DNA from: an uncultured Prevotella sp.
GTDB lineage: Bacteria; Bacteroidota; Bacteroidia; Bacteroidales; Bacteroidaceae
Length of the DNA: 48,460 nucleotides
NCBI GenBank assembly: GCA_900539625.1
Contig: UQCW01000014.1
Span: 1 to 48,460 of the forward strand
Reading direction: 5' to 3'
Part shown: one piece after another, positions 18,151 through 26,646 of the stretch
Position numbering within the stretch: position 1 is the first letter of the stretch
Layout: every line of letters begins with the position of its first letter
Program-made: the position numbers and the translations under genes
The notes under the pieces: model-generated
Seen by the model: the letters and a program-made list of their open reading frames with translations, nothing else
What the model was told of the DNA's origin: nothing
Databases searched by the model: none

Positions 18151-18455
18151 CTGTCTGCGCAGCGTTGCCCAGCGTCGGTGTCCGAAAAACAAAACGTTCT
18201 CCTCACGAAAAACCCATCATGATTAAGCTATGTCGCCAGCCCGGAATGAGGAAAGGTATGCAGGGTTGTCGCATATTAAAAGAATCGTTTTGGCCAAGCG
18301 AAAACGGGGAATTTTTCGCCTTCCTCCACTAACTGAATGATTGCTAACGATATGTCGATGCAACCTTCAAGGAGAGATTGAAATGGAAAACTTTTCGGAC
18401 TCGCGGAGAAGAAAAAGTTTCCCAAAAGTTTTATGAAATTTATTTGGGAAAAGAT

Positions 18456-18486
18456 TTTGTTATACGACTTAAAAGCGTAACTTTGC
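18456..18486 (+). promoter_or_regulatory. Promoter of the nrdD unit
   Basis: TTTG (18456-18459), a 19-bp spacer and TAACTTTG (18479-18486) form an excellent Bacteroidetes promoter. Just upstream, TTTCCCAAA (18418-18426) and TTTGGGAAA (18443-18451) form a perfect 9-bp inverted repeat ending 4 bp before the -33 box, a plausible operator. A related GGAAAACTTTT/AAAAGTTTCC pair lies at 18385-18422. Confidence 0.65.
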
Positions 18487-18492
18487 AACCGC

Positions 18493-18899
18493 AACGGAGA
18501 AGAAAAATCCGCAAATATTTTTCAGGATTCCTTCTCCGGATATTTCCGCTGAGCTTTCTTATTTATTCGGCGGAAATAAATAAAACGTTGATATTCAAGG
18601 CAGTGAAATCAATGGTTGTCTTAGTCAACGGGAGCATTTAGTCTTTTCTCGGTCATGCGCCAGTAAAGTCTGTTCTCCTTGTCGCACCTCGTGATCCACC
18701 TTAATCGGACAAGAGGAAAAATGAACTTTTTCGGAAAACTTTTTCCAGTCAAAAAAGTAAAAAGTTTTCCAAAACGAAAATTTTCTCATCCTTCTCCCGG
18801 CGCTTGAAAACGGCGGGGAAAGACCTGAAATCGGGGCGGCCAAAAGCCGACAGCCCCGTGCCAGTATGTAATTTAACCACACATCATATAATAACCAAC
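18493..18899 (+). promoter_or_regulatory. Long structured leader of nrdD
   Basis: About 400 nt separate the predicted start site from the nrdD ATG, with no credible gene. It holds arms GGAGAAG/CTTCTCC (near 18497-18538), ATTTCCGC/GCGGAAAT (near 18542-18578) and a perfect 12-bp inverted repeat GGAAAACTTTTT (18733-18744) / AAAAAGTTTTCC (18759-18770). I do not see the B12-box or other known riboswitch cores. Attenuation or binding by a regulator is possible. Confidence 0.4.
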
Positions 18900-20996
18900 A
18901 TGAGCACCGATTCATTCATCATCACTAAGCGCGACGGAAGCACAGAAGCGTTTTCCGTTGAAAAAATAAAGAGTGCCATCCTCAAGGCATTCACCTCAGT
19001 CAACGAACCCCTCGACAACGACGGTTTGCAGAAGATTGTCGGACAACTCAAGTTCTGCAACGGCATGAGCGTGGAAGACATCCAAAACCAGGTTGAAGTG
19101 GCCCTCATGAGCTTGAAGCACTTCAAGGCCGCCAAGGAATTTATGATTTACCGCAAGCGCCACGAAGACGATCGCGAAACGGCCGACAAGCTCCGCTTCC
19201 TCATCGACTATTGCAACGCTGCCAACCCAGCAACAGGTTCGAAGTTCGACTCCAACGCCAACGTGGAGAACAAAAACATTGCCACGCTCATCGGTGAGCT
19301 GCCAAAACAGGGTTTCATTCGTCTCAACCGCCGCTTACTCTGCGACAAGATCAAGAGCATGTATGGCAAAGAGACGTCCGACCGCTATCTCTATCTGCTC
19401 AACAACCACTATATCTATAAGAACGACGAGACGAGCCTTGCCAATTATTGCGCCTCCATCACCATGTATCCGTGGCTTTTGGCGGGAACGAAGAGCATCG
19501 GCGGCAACTCCACGGAGCCGACCAACCTGAAATCGTTCTGCGGTGGCTTTGTCAACATGGTGTTCATCGTTTCTTCCATGCTCTCGGGCGCTTGCGCCAC
19601 GCCGGAGTTCATCATGTATATGAGCCACTTCCTCGAATTGGAATACGGCAAAGACTATTTTGAAAACGCCGACAAGGTGGTTGATCTCTCTTCGCGCCAG
19701 CGCACCATCGACAAGGTCATCACCGACTGCTTCGAGCAAATCGTTTATTCCATCAACCAGCCGACGGGTGCAAGAAACTTCCAGTCGGTGTTCTGGAATA
19801 TCTCATACTACGACAAGTATTATTTCGAAAGCATCTTCGGCGACTTCTATTTCCCCGACGGCACGAAGCCTTCATGGCCCGCTGTCAGCTGGCTGCAGAA
19901 GCGCTTCATGCGCTGGTTCAACCAGGAGCGCACGAAAACCGTGCTCACCTTCCCAGTTGAGACCATGGCATTGCTCACGAAGGACGGCGACGTCATCGAC
20001 AAGGAATATGCCGACTTCACCGCGCAGATGTATTCAGAAGGCCATTCCTTCTTTACTTACATGAGCGACAATGCCGACTCTCTGGCCTCTTGCTGCCGCT
20101 TGCGCAACGAAATCCAGGACAACGGCTTCAGCTATACGCTCGGTGCCGGCGGTGTCTCAACGGGTTCCAAGAGTGTGCTGACCATCAATATCAACCGCTG
20201 CGTGCAGCAGGCAACGCGTGAAGGCCGTTCCTATGTGGAATACCTCGATGGCATCGTCGACCTCGTCCATAAGGTGCAGATGGCCTACAACGCCAACCTC
20301 GAAGACCTCCTCAAGAAAGGCATGCTACCGCTCTTCGATGCTGGCTATATCAACATCAAGCGCCAGTATCTGACCATCGGTGTGAACGGCATCGTGGAAG
20401 CCGCAGAAAGCCTCGGCATGACCATTTCCGACAATGAGGAATACGCTACGTTTGTCGGCAATATCCTGGGCCTCGTGGAACACTACAACAAGAAATACCG
20501 CACGAAGGACCTCCTTTTCAACTGCGAGATGATTCCAGCAGAGAACGTAGGCGTTAAGCATGCGCGTTGGGACCGTGAAGACGGCTACTACGTGCCGCGC
20601 GATTGCTACAATAGCTATTTCTATGTGGTGGAAGACACCAACACCGACGTCATCGAAAAGTTCCGCCTGCACGGCCGCAAATACATCGAGCATCTGACGG
20701 GTGGCTCTGCGCTCCACATGAACCTTGACGAGCACCTTTCGCAGCCGCAATATCGCCAGCTCCTGCGCGTGGCCGCCAAGGAAGGATGCAACTATTTCAC
20801 GTTCAACATCCCCAACACGCTTTGCAAGGATTGCGGACACATCGACAAGCGCTTCCTCAAGGAATGCCCCCATTGCGGTTCGAAAAACGTGGACTATCTC
20901 ACGCGCATCATCGGCTATCTCAAGCGCGTCTCCAACTTCTCTCTCGATCGCCAGAAAGAGGCTTCACGCCGCTTCTATGCCCACGTGCAGAAGTAA
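18900..20996 (+). CDS. nrdD: Anaerobic (class III) ribonucleoside-triphosphate reductase
   Basis: It reduces ribonucleoside triphosphates to deoxynucleotides without oxygen, using a glycyl radical made by NrdG. The open frame reaches 18804, but the ATG at 18900 (MSTDSFIITKRDG) gives a normal start and 698 residues. Residues about 4-90 are an ATP-cone allosteric domain. The catalytic body contains the NPATG segment and CCRLRNEI. Near the end CKDCG and CPHCG form the zinc site, and the glycyl-radical loop is RIIGYLKRVSNFS. RIIGYL in place of RVCGYLG is, from memory, usual in Bacteroidetes. nrdG follows downstream. Confidence 0.94.
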   Translation: MSTDSFIITKRDGSTEAFSVEKIKSAILKAFTSVNEPLDNDGLQKIVGQLKFCNGMSVEDIQNQVEVALMSLKHFKAAKEFMIYRKRHEDDRETADKLRFLIDYCNAANPATGSKFDSNANVENKNIATLIGELPKQGFIRLNRRLLCDKIKSMYGKETSDRYLYLLNNHYIYKNDETSLANYCASITMYPWLLAGTKSIGGNSTEPTNLKSFCGGFVNMVFIVSSMLSGACATPEFIMYMSHFLELEYGKDYFENADKVVDLSSRQRTIDKVITDCFEQIVYSINQPTGARNFQSVFWNISYYDKYYFESIFGDFYFPDGTKPSWPAVSWLQKRFMRWFNQERTKTVLTFPVETMALLTKDGDVIDKEYADFTAQMYSEGHSFFTYMSDNADSLASCCRLRNEIQDNGFSYTLGAGGVSTGSKSVLTININRCVQQATREGRSYVEYLDGIVDLVHKVQMAYNANLEDLLKKGMLPLFDAGYINIKRQYLTIGVNGIVEAAESLGMTISDNEEYATFVGNILGLVEHYNKKYRTKDLLFNCEMIPAENVGVKHARWDREDGYYVPRDCYNSYFYVVEDTNTDVIEKFRLHGRKYIEHLTGGSALHMNLDEHLSQPQYRQLLRVAAKEGCNYFTFNIPNTLCKDCGHIDKRFLKECPHCGSKNVDYLTRIIGYLKRVSNFSLDRQKEASRRFYAHVQK

Positions 20997-21089
20997 TCAG
21001 GTGGTCAGAAATGTTTCTTAGTAATGGCAACCATTATATGACGCCCACCTGTTGGCAGCGCAAGCAAACAGCATAGTTTCTCATAAAAG

Positions 21090-21144
21090 AATACAGGCCT
21101 TGCCCGCTGGATTACATCCAAAGAGGCAAGGTCTGTATTTTTTT
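21090..21144 (+). terminator. Terminator/attenuator between nrdD and nrdG
   Basis: AATACAGGCCTTGCC pairs with GGCAAGGTCTGTATT (15 bp, one G-T) around a 20-nt loop, followed by seven T. As it lies 38 bp before nrdG, it would reduce nrdG expression relative to nrdD. Confidence 0.85.
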
Positions 21145-21182
21145 ATGTCAGTTTTTTTACTCCCAACAAAACATTATTCCAC

Positions 21183-21665
21183 ATGCTCAAATACGTCAAT
21201 CACGACATCGTTTTTCAAGAGTTTCCCGACGAGGTGACTCTGGCCATCAATCTCTCGCTCTGTCCCAATGGTTGTCCGGGTTGCCACAGTGCCTATTTGC
21301 AGGGCAATGTTGGCGACGAACTGACCGAAGAACGTCTACGGGCCATTCTCGACAATTACATCGGCGAAATCACCTGTGTTGGCTTTATGGGTGGCGACAA
21401 CGACCCCGCGCGGGTCATGCAACTCGCCCGTATGGTTCAGGAAACATACGCTGGAAAGCTTCATACAGGCTGGTACAGCGGCCGTAGCAAACTTCCTGGG
21501 GAATTCCAGCCCGAAGCGCTCAACTACGTCAAATTGGGCCCCTATCGCGCCGACAGCGGCCCTTTGAAGGAGCGCACCACCAACCAACGCCTCTATCGCA
21601 TCCGTCATGAGGCCGTTGAGAGCGGAAAATACCTCGAAGACATCACGCACCGCTTCTGGAGATAA
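21183..21665 (+). CDS. nrdG: Anaerobic ribonucleotide reductase activating protein
   Basis: This radical-SAM enzyme uses a 4Fe-4S cluster and S-adenosylmethionine to form the glycyl radical on NrdD. The 160-residue protein carries the CxxxCxxC cluster motif in SLCPNGCPGCHSAYLQG (about 27-43) and the SAM-binding FMGGDNDP. The length is typical of NrdG. The start at 21183 (MLKYVNHDIVFQEF) lies just after the terminator-like hairpin, so the gene depends on read-through from nrdD or on an unseen weak promoter. Confidence 0.94.
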   Translation: MLKYVNHDIVFQEFPDEVTLAINLSLCPNGCPGCHSAYLQGNVGDELTEERLRAILDNYIGEITCVGFMGGDNDPARVMQLARMVQETYAGKLHTGWYSGRSKLPGEFQPEALNYVKLGPYRADSGPLKERTTNQRLYRIRHEAVESGKYLEDITHRFWR

Positions 21666-21772
21666 ATGCCAGCTAAAAGCCTTGAACACTCAACCTTCAG
21701 GGGGCGATTGCGGCACCGCTACAAGGGGCGCTGCGCGAACATGCGACGAAGCTTTGGGGCGAAGCACTGTAG

Positions 21773-21794
21773 CTCACTTTGCTCGCAAAGTGAG
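21773..21794 (+). repeat. Palindromic repeat, copy 1
   Basis: Arms CTCACTTTGC and GCAAAGTGAG around a 2-nt centre. The flank GCACTGTAG on the left and GGGGGCGAATATTG on the right are shared with other copies, so the repeat unit is larger than the palindrome. Confidence 0.75.
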
Positions 21795-21885
21795 GGGGCG
21801 AATATTGTGGCGGCCAAGCACGAGCTGAAAATCCAACAAAGTTATGCGCTAAAGTGTTAGACATATTCGCTACGTGTTCGTGGCC

Positions 21886-21907
21886 CTCACTTTGCGAGCA
21901 AAGTGAG
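21886..21907 (-). repeat. Palindromic repeat, copy 2
   Basis: Same palindrome as 21773-21794 in the opposite orientation, judged by the flanking GAGCTACAATGCTGGCGCC. Its outer flank resembles that of the copy at 48138-48159 (GGGCCACGAACACGT type). Confidence 0.75.
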
Positions 21908-22056
21908 CTACAATGCTGGCGCCGCAACAGACTATTATGCGGGCCAGCGCAAATCTCCGCTGCGAGGGCGCTACCGCTAACCTTGATTTCTCTGGATATT
22001 GAACCCCCAACCTTCAGGGGCATATTATAACCGTCTACACGCGTAGACGATTTTGA

Positions 22057-22104
22057 GCAAACAAAAACAAGGGGGACTTCGCTTCGCAGCGATGTCCCCC
22101 TTGT
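22057..22104 (-). terminator. Strong minus-strand terminator
   Basis: ACAAGGGGGAC (22067-22077) pairs with GTCCCCCTTGT (22094-22104), enclosing an inner CGCT-TCGC-AGCG hairpin. On the minus strand it continues with TTTTTGTTTG. It lies 370 bp past the stop of the membrane-protein gene, so it may end either that transcript or a short RNA starting near 22139. Confidence 0.7.
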
Positions 22105-22475
22105 GTAGTTTATGCTTGTGTAGGTAAACCTGGCCATGTCAAACACAAATTTACAATAGTTACATACATCGGCCTCTACCGACATAACCCAATATGCATA
22201 CCGAATAAATGAAAGCACAATATCAGGTTCACCATACATAACCTACTTTTTGCACCCTGCGCGTAATGTCGAATCTCTTCGAGATGTGGCAGGATACGAG
22301 GCGGAAAAATTTAAAACCGCCTAAAATTCATTACATTTTCTTTTATTTCGGCATCAACGCATTGACTGCGTGACACCGCAATATACCATACCAACTATTT
22401 TTTCTTTAGAATACCCTGCGGCCGCTCTCATGCGAGAGGTCAGCCGTCGAGGCTTCCTTATTTCATGCAAATTAT
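22105..22475. other. Intergenic region, possible small RNA start
   Basis: On the minus strand TAAATTTG (22146-22153) fits the -7 box; a transcript from about 22139 to the terminator at 22057 would be about 80 nt. I found no good -33 partner. The rest of the region, downstream of the membrane-protein gene, holds nothing I recognise. Confidence 0.3.
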
Positions 22476-23378
22476 TTATGCTTTTTCTTCAAGGCCTGAA
22501 ATCATCATCCACCAGCCGAAGCCAACGCTTGCCAATGCTGCCAGGTTGAACAGCGGGATGAAGCTCAGGATGGCCACCAAATGGCCGATCATCATGAACA
22601 TGCCAGGCTTGTTGCCGCTCTTGCCGAAGGAAGTGCTGTTCATCAGCTTGATATAGCCAATCAAAACAACCACCCATGCTGCAACGGCGAGAATCCATCC
22701 CAGGAAGTTGACAAACGGGAAGAAGTTGAACAACGTGGCCACGGCATAGAGAATGGCGCCCACGAAGAACAACTGCATACCGCTGCGGCCAGCCTCGTCA
22801 AGGTGAACAGCGAGTTTGCCTTTCCATATGCAGAGGTAGATGAATGCCGCAATGCCGCAAAGACCTGCCAGCCAGTGTGTTTCCATCAATCCCATCGGGA
22901 TGTTGTAGAAGCGGTCGAAGAAGGCCACCAAAGAGCCAATCATCATGAAGGAAGCTATCTTTGAGACCGGATTGCGCCAAGCGCCAACCACGTCTTTATA
23001 GGCAAAAACCATTGCAACGACCAAGGCTGCAACGCCGAAGATGCCAATCCAGAAGAGCAGAGGCACCAAGGAGAGCAGACCGAAGAACACGCCGCCACCA
23101 GTGCAACCGAGAACCACCCAGTTGGGCTGACGCTTCGCTGCCGTTGCCTCTTGAATCATGAAGATGGCGCCGATGACAGATAGGGCAGTACCTCCCAGAA
23201 TGAGCAACACGCGCGAAATGATGAGCAACGTGCCAATCCAGCCCAAGTTGATGAAGCTCAGAAGGCCTCTCAGCAGGGCGATGACGGACTCTGCAAAGTT
23301 GGGAATGCTGCCGCAGAAGAGCAACACGATACCAGAAAGCAGGAAAAGGAAATTCCGAATTTGTTTGTTCTGTACCAT
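22476..23378 (-). CDS. Multi-pass membrane protein, function unknown
   Basis: I do not recognise this family. The 300-residue protein has no signal peptide but about seven or eight hydrophobic helices (about 10-30, 45-70, 85-110, 112-130, 145-165, 180-200, 220-240, 265-290). Charged residues are few and clustered in short loops (QEATAAKRQPN, YKDVVGAWRNP). This is an inner-membrane protein. No catalytic or transport motif is visible. It is transcribed alone from the minus strand with a promoter at 23500-23529. Confidence 0.75.
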   Translation of the reverse strand: MVQNKQIRNFLFLLSGIVLLFCGSIPNFAESVIALLRGLLSFINLGWIGTLLIISRVLLILGGTALSVIGAIFMIQEATAAKRQPNWVVLGCTGGGVFFGLLSLVPLLFWIGIFGVAALVVAMVFAYKDVVGAWRNPVSKIASFMMIGSLVAFFDRFYNIPMGLMETHWLAGLCGIAAFIYLCIWKGKLAVHLDEAGRSGMQLFFVGAILYAVATLFNFFPFVNFLGWILAVAAWVVVLIGYIKLMNSTSFGKSGNKPGMFMMIGHLVAILSFIPLFNLAALASVGFGWWMMISGLEEKA

Positions 23379-23499
23379 AATTTGTTTGTTTTATGTTATA
23401 CTTCAAGTGTCTTTCAGAGTTTCGTTCCCGCCTGTCTTTGTCGAACGATCGTGTGTTTCATGATTGGCGTTGCGCGTACTCGGCAGGTGTCAACACCGC

Positions 23500-23529
23500 A
23501 AAGTTAATAACTTTTTATGACAAACCAAA
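23500..23529 (-). promoter_or_regulatory. Promoter of the membrane-protein gene
   Basis: Read on the minus strand, TTTG (23526-23529), 18 bp, and TAACTTTG (23500-23507). The leader to the ATG is about 115 nt. Confidence 0.55.
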
Positions 23530-23798
23530 CGTTCTGTTAATTATTTTTCAGCCAAACGAAATATTTATTTTGCAAAACATGGAGGTAAAATAAAAACCTC
23601 TTAGGTTTTAGTCAATTTTACGGTTATTTGAAGAAATACGTATGGAAGAGAGCGCTTGGAGGGTGGGGCGCCCGGAATCCACCGAGCGTTCTGCTTTCGT
23701 TTCTTTCTGTTTCATCCTTGCCATGCGCTCGCCGCCGCCAGTCATTTCCTTTCTCTGTCGTTTCATCCCTAATCCCTGTCAGCGAATCTGGGAGCAGA

Positions 23799-23886
23799 TT
23801 CGTTCGCGTCTGCCCCCAGGTTCGTTCGCGTCTGCCCCCAGGTTCGGTTGCGTCTGCCCCCAGATTCGGTTGTGTCTGCTCCCGTG
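23799..23886 (+). repeat. Tandem repeat, 22 bp x 4
   Basis: Four consecutive 22-bp units begin TTCG (23799, 23821, 23843, 23865), with core TTCGTTCGCGTCTGCCCCCA. The first two are identical and the last two diverge. The period is not a multiple of three, which argues against a protein repeat. The surrounding 23530-23943 holds no credible gene. Confidence 0.85.
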
Positions 23887-23943
23887 TTCGCTGGTAGAGA
23901 TAGGGAAAGGTTTACAGATGCTTGAGTTCTATTGGTGAAAATG

Positions 23944-23983
23944 GAAAAAGCCATCTCAGCGCGACTGCGATGAGATGGCTTTA
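23944..23983 (-). terminator. Terminator of the 24014-25003 gene
   Basis: AAAGCCATCTCA pairs with TGAGATGGCTTT around a 12-nt loop. On the minus strand it runs into TTTTTCC. It lies about 30 bp past the stop codon. Confidence 0.85.
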
Positions 23984-24013
23984 ATAATTAATCATGGATA
24001 TGGGATAGAAGCA

Positions 24014-25003
24014 TCATCTGTATGCCATCTTCCCCATTCTCTCAGCGCGGAGAATGCCGTTTTCTATGTAATCGCTCAGGCTGCACGATTCGTTTAAGAC
24101 GATTTTCAGATAATGTCCCGATAGGACTCTTCCGTCGGAAGTATACAGCTGCGGCAGCGCATTCCTGTTTTTCCCGTTGAGCATGTTTTCCAGAACCGTT
24201 AGGAACTTCGTCTGCGTCTCATTGATTTGTGGCGACAAAGGTGCCAGTCTGTTCTTCCCTTGAGCGTCGATGTATAGGAGCACATCCATGTAGCCTCCGT
24301 TGTTCTTCAGTCCGCTCTGCTTCCATAGCAAGTCCGCCTCATAGCTCATCAGCTGAAGGGCCAGCGTGTAGACAGGGTAGATGCAGTCGCCCGTGTATAA
24401 AGTGCGGCGCAGTTTCAAGGCGCAGTCCATGTAGTAAGACTGGCCGGTTTTCATACTTTTGCCGCTTACCGTCTCCCCGTTTTTGTAATCATACCATCCT
24501 GCCTCATCAGACACCCAATAGCCGAAGTACGGCACTGGATGCTTGATATATCCGTGCACGCCGTTAATCCATTTGGCGGGCACCGCGTTTTTGCAGGCTC
24601 CAGAGCGGTCGGCCTCCGTTGTGCCGTATTTCTTCTGGAGCGTTTCCATCGTGGCCGTGTCCTCGTTGCCGTTGTCTTTGAAAAAGAGTTTGTGGATGCT
24701 CATCACGGGTTTCCCTTCCCCTTTCGGACAAGCATAAGTCCAATTGGCCACCCAATTTCCCGATTTTAGTTCTTTGCAGCCCGTCAGCAGTGTGCCGACT
24801 GGCATCTCCCGCATATTCTCGCCGTAGGTTTCAACGGCTTCTTTCTTCTGTTGCTCCTGCCAGCCTTGGCTTTTGTGGTAATTCGCAATCATTTCCTCTT
24901 TGCTGATGGTTTCTGCAAAGGGGCTGGAAGCGTTCTGCGCTTGGGCTTGTGTGCCAGCAAAAGCAAAAGCCAGTGTCGTTAGACATAATTTAAAGTTTTT
25001 CAT
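24014..25003 (-). CDS. Exported protein of unknown function, paralogue A
   Basis: The 329-residue protein starts with a signal peptide (MKNFKLCLTTLAFAFAGTQAQAQ). I do not recognise a named family. It is clearly related to the divergent neighbour at 25440-26459. Both share KKYG near the middle, a PxPYxGxxVS motif, an SYE motif, a segment with D-x-LLxID-x-QG, and near the end PLYTxDxxxLxGxYxK/R. Length and order of these blocks are the same. Two cysteines (GCKEL, YACPKG) may form a periplasmic disulfide. The pair probably arose by local duplication. Confidence 0.75.
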   Translation of the reverse strand: MKNFKLCLTTLAFAFAGTQAQAQNASSPFAETISKEEMIANYHKSQGWQEQQKKEAVETYGENMREMPVGTLLTGCKELKSGNWVANWTYACPKGEGKPVMSIHKLFFKDNGNEDTATMETLQKKYGTTEADRSGACKNAVPAKWINGVHGYIKHPVPYFGYWVSDEAGWYDYKNGETVSGKSMKTGQSYYMDCALKLRRTLYTGDCIYPVYTLALQLMSYEADLLWKQSGLKNNGGYMDVLLYIDAQGKNRLAPLSPQINETQTKFLTVLENMLNGKNRNALPQLYTSDGRVLSGHYLKIVLNESCSLSDYIENGILRAERMGKMAYR

Positions 25004-25439
25004 GATGGTGTGTGTGTATAAGATTTGTGAATGTGAATGTCAGAAATGCGCCTTCCTTCCCCTCTGAGACAAAAAGGTGGGCGCCAAACGAATTGACGTT
25101 GCTATGAACGCAAATTTAGCTGTTTTAATAATACGGCTTACTTCTGGTATGTTAATTAATGTTTTTTTGCAAAACGTCTTATGATTCCCGAATATTTTAT
25201 CTAATTTTACGACCAAACAGATGATTGTTGGGCATTCAAGGCGCTTGCATAAGCAGCGGCTTCGGGCGTTCGTCAAAGCAATTGGGAGATTTGCGGTCTA
25301 ATAAGAACACACGCGAAAAAAGAATCCGCAATTCATTCCCCTTTTTCCGCTGGCCCCCAACAGTCTTTTAGCAATGCCAGAGAATTAACGGAGCCAGTTT
25401 TATCCGGTTCCATGTACTAACCTAAAATAATAACGTGAA
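25004..25439. promoter_or_regulatory. Divergent promoter region between paralogues
   Basis: On the minus strand TAAATTTG (25111-25118) is a -7 candidate for paralogue A, with a leader of about 100 nt. For paralogue B I see no clear TAnnTTTG close to the start. No gene is visible in these 436 bp. Confidence 0.45.
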
Positions 25440-26459
25440 ATGAAAATCAGAATTATTGGACTTTCACTTGTGTTCGCAGCCCTCACAAGCGAAACCGTTG
25501 CACAGCCAGTGCAGCATTACTACGATGAATCAACGGCCGCTTTTTATGATCAATATCCCAAAGCATCCTATCTCAGCGTTGACGAGATGAAAAAAGCCTT
25601 TGAGCAGCACAGCCAGGGCGATTGGATGCAGCGGCGACAGAACTACGTCGGTTTCTTCTCGCGCGATGGACGCGTTTGCACAATGGCTTTCGAGCCGGCC
25701 GTGTTCAAGAACAACCCGCTCATGAAATCTCTTCCAGCAGCCGCCCGCTTCGTTGCGGCCAAAATCAATCCGAAGGACGAAAATTCAAAGTCGGAATTGG
25801 CTTTGGTGGATGTCGTGATGGCAAATGAAGAGGAATGCTCCCTGGCAGACATGAAGAAGAAATACGGCGTGACCGTCCCCAACGACAGAAACGAATATGA
25901 AGGAGGGGATGCCCGTGTGCCTTGGTTGTCGGGCACGTATGTGACGTTGGAATATCCGTTGCCCTACATGGGATTTGTTGTGAGTGCGAATCGCCGCGTC
26001 TCTCAGTTTGAAAACGGAAGACTGAAGAATTTCGGGGTGTTAGACTCTTACGACTCCCGCTTTGCCGCCTTCGAGCGTGGCAGTTCGTTCGCCATCTCGT
26101 TGGATGGCCCGTGGTATCAAAAGCTCGACAACACAATGCGCCTTTTCAGCTATGAAAGCCGCCATTATCTGCCGCAGGATGCAACACAGAAAGCCAAGGC
26201 CGGCATCTCCTTCGACCTGCTTTTGACCATTGACCGCCAAGGCCGTCTGGGCGTGGAAGTGCTCCGTCCCAAACAACTTAGCGAAGACGCCTCCCGCCAG
26301 ATTTCCCATCTCAGGACCTCGCTTGCTCAGCTTCCGGCATGGTCTCTGGCACCCCTCTACACGCTCGACAACCACATCCTTCCTGGGCGTTACGTCCGCG
26401 CTTTGTATGCCCACGACCATTGGGTCTTCGAGGATTATCTGCAACGCGTGATACCTTAG
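25440..26459 (+). CDS. Exported protein of unknown function, paralogue B
   Basis: The 339-residue protein starts with a signal peptide (MKIRIIGLSLVFAALTSETVAQ). It aligns by motif with paralogue A: MKKKYGVTVP, PLPYMGFVVS, LFSYESRHY, FDLLLTIDRQGRLG and PLYTLDNHILPGRYVRAL. The mature part looks periplasmic or surface-exposed and soluble. The two genes are transcribed away from each other. Nothing in either suggests an enzyme, so the role is unknown. No close terminator is visible; the next gene begins 187 bp later with its own promoter. Confidence 0.75.
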   Translation: MKIRIIGLSLVFAALTSETVAQPVQHYYDESTAAFYDQYPKASYLSVDEMKKAFEQHSQGDWMQRRQNYVGFFSRDGRVCTMAFEPAVFKNNPLMKSLPAAARFVAAKINPKDENSKSELALVDVVMANEEECSLADMKKKYGVTVPNDRNEYEGGDARVPWLSGTYVTLEYPLPYMGFVVSANRRVSQFENGRLKNFGVLDSYDSRFAAFERGSSFAISLDGPWYQKLDNTMRLFSYESRHYLPQDATQKAKAGISFDLLLTIDRQGRLGVEVLRPKQLSEDASRQISHLRTSLAQLPAWSLAPLYTLDNHILPGRYVRALYAHDHWVFEDYLQRVIP

Positions 26460-26617
26460 TTCTTAGATATTCTACGCTATTTCTATCCTTATGGAAAGAA
26501 TTTTCTGACCATTTTTTGTAGAAAGTGCATTGGGCCTTCCCTATGTGCCAGTGTTTTTTCGTGAAAAATGCAGTTCAAATAATGAATAATAATACAGTGG
26601 TATTGAAAAGATATTCG

Positions 26618-26625
26618 TATATTTG
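26618..26625 (+). promoter_or_regulatory. -7 box for the CoA-transferase gene
   Basis: TATATTTG followed by TAGCC matches the -7 consensus. It gives a very short leader of about 15 nt. No well-placed -33 TTG is seen. Confidence 0.5.
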
Positions 26626-26646
26626 TAGCCTAAAACTGCATAAATA

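Larger units (their letters stand above)
21666..22056. repeat. Repeat-rich intergenic region
   Basis: No gene is credible here. It contains two inverted copies of a roughly 60-bp repeat centred on a palindrome with arms CTCACTTTGC/GCAAAGTGAG (21773-21794 and 21886-21907). Two repeat ends with AACCTTCAGGGG lie at about 21697 and 22010, the second preceded by a degraded TCTGGATATTGAAC (21991-22004). A perfect 7-bp palindrome CGTCTAC-ACGC-GTAGACG stands at 22032-22049. The two copies of the palindromic repeat face each other about 90 bp apart. Confidence 0.6.

Noticed and set aside
18378..18641. 87-codon frame upstream of nrdD
   Set aside because: It contains the nrdD promoter and inverted repeats, and the peptide is basic and without resemblance to known proteins.
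18493..18899. Cobalamin riboswitch before nrdD
   Set aside because: I could not find the conserved B12 box or the other core segments.
21697..22239. 180-codon minus-strand frame over the repeats
   Set aside because: Much of it is the translation of the dispersed palindromic repeat, and the rest contains a terminator hairpin.
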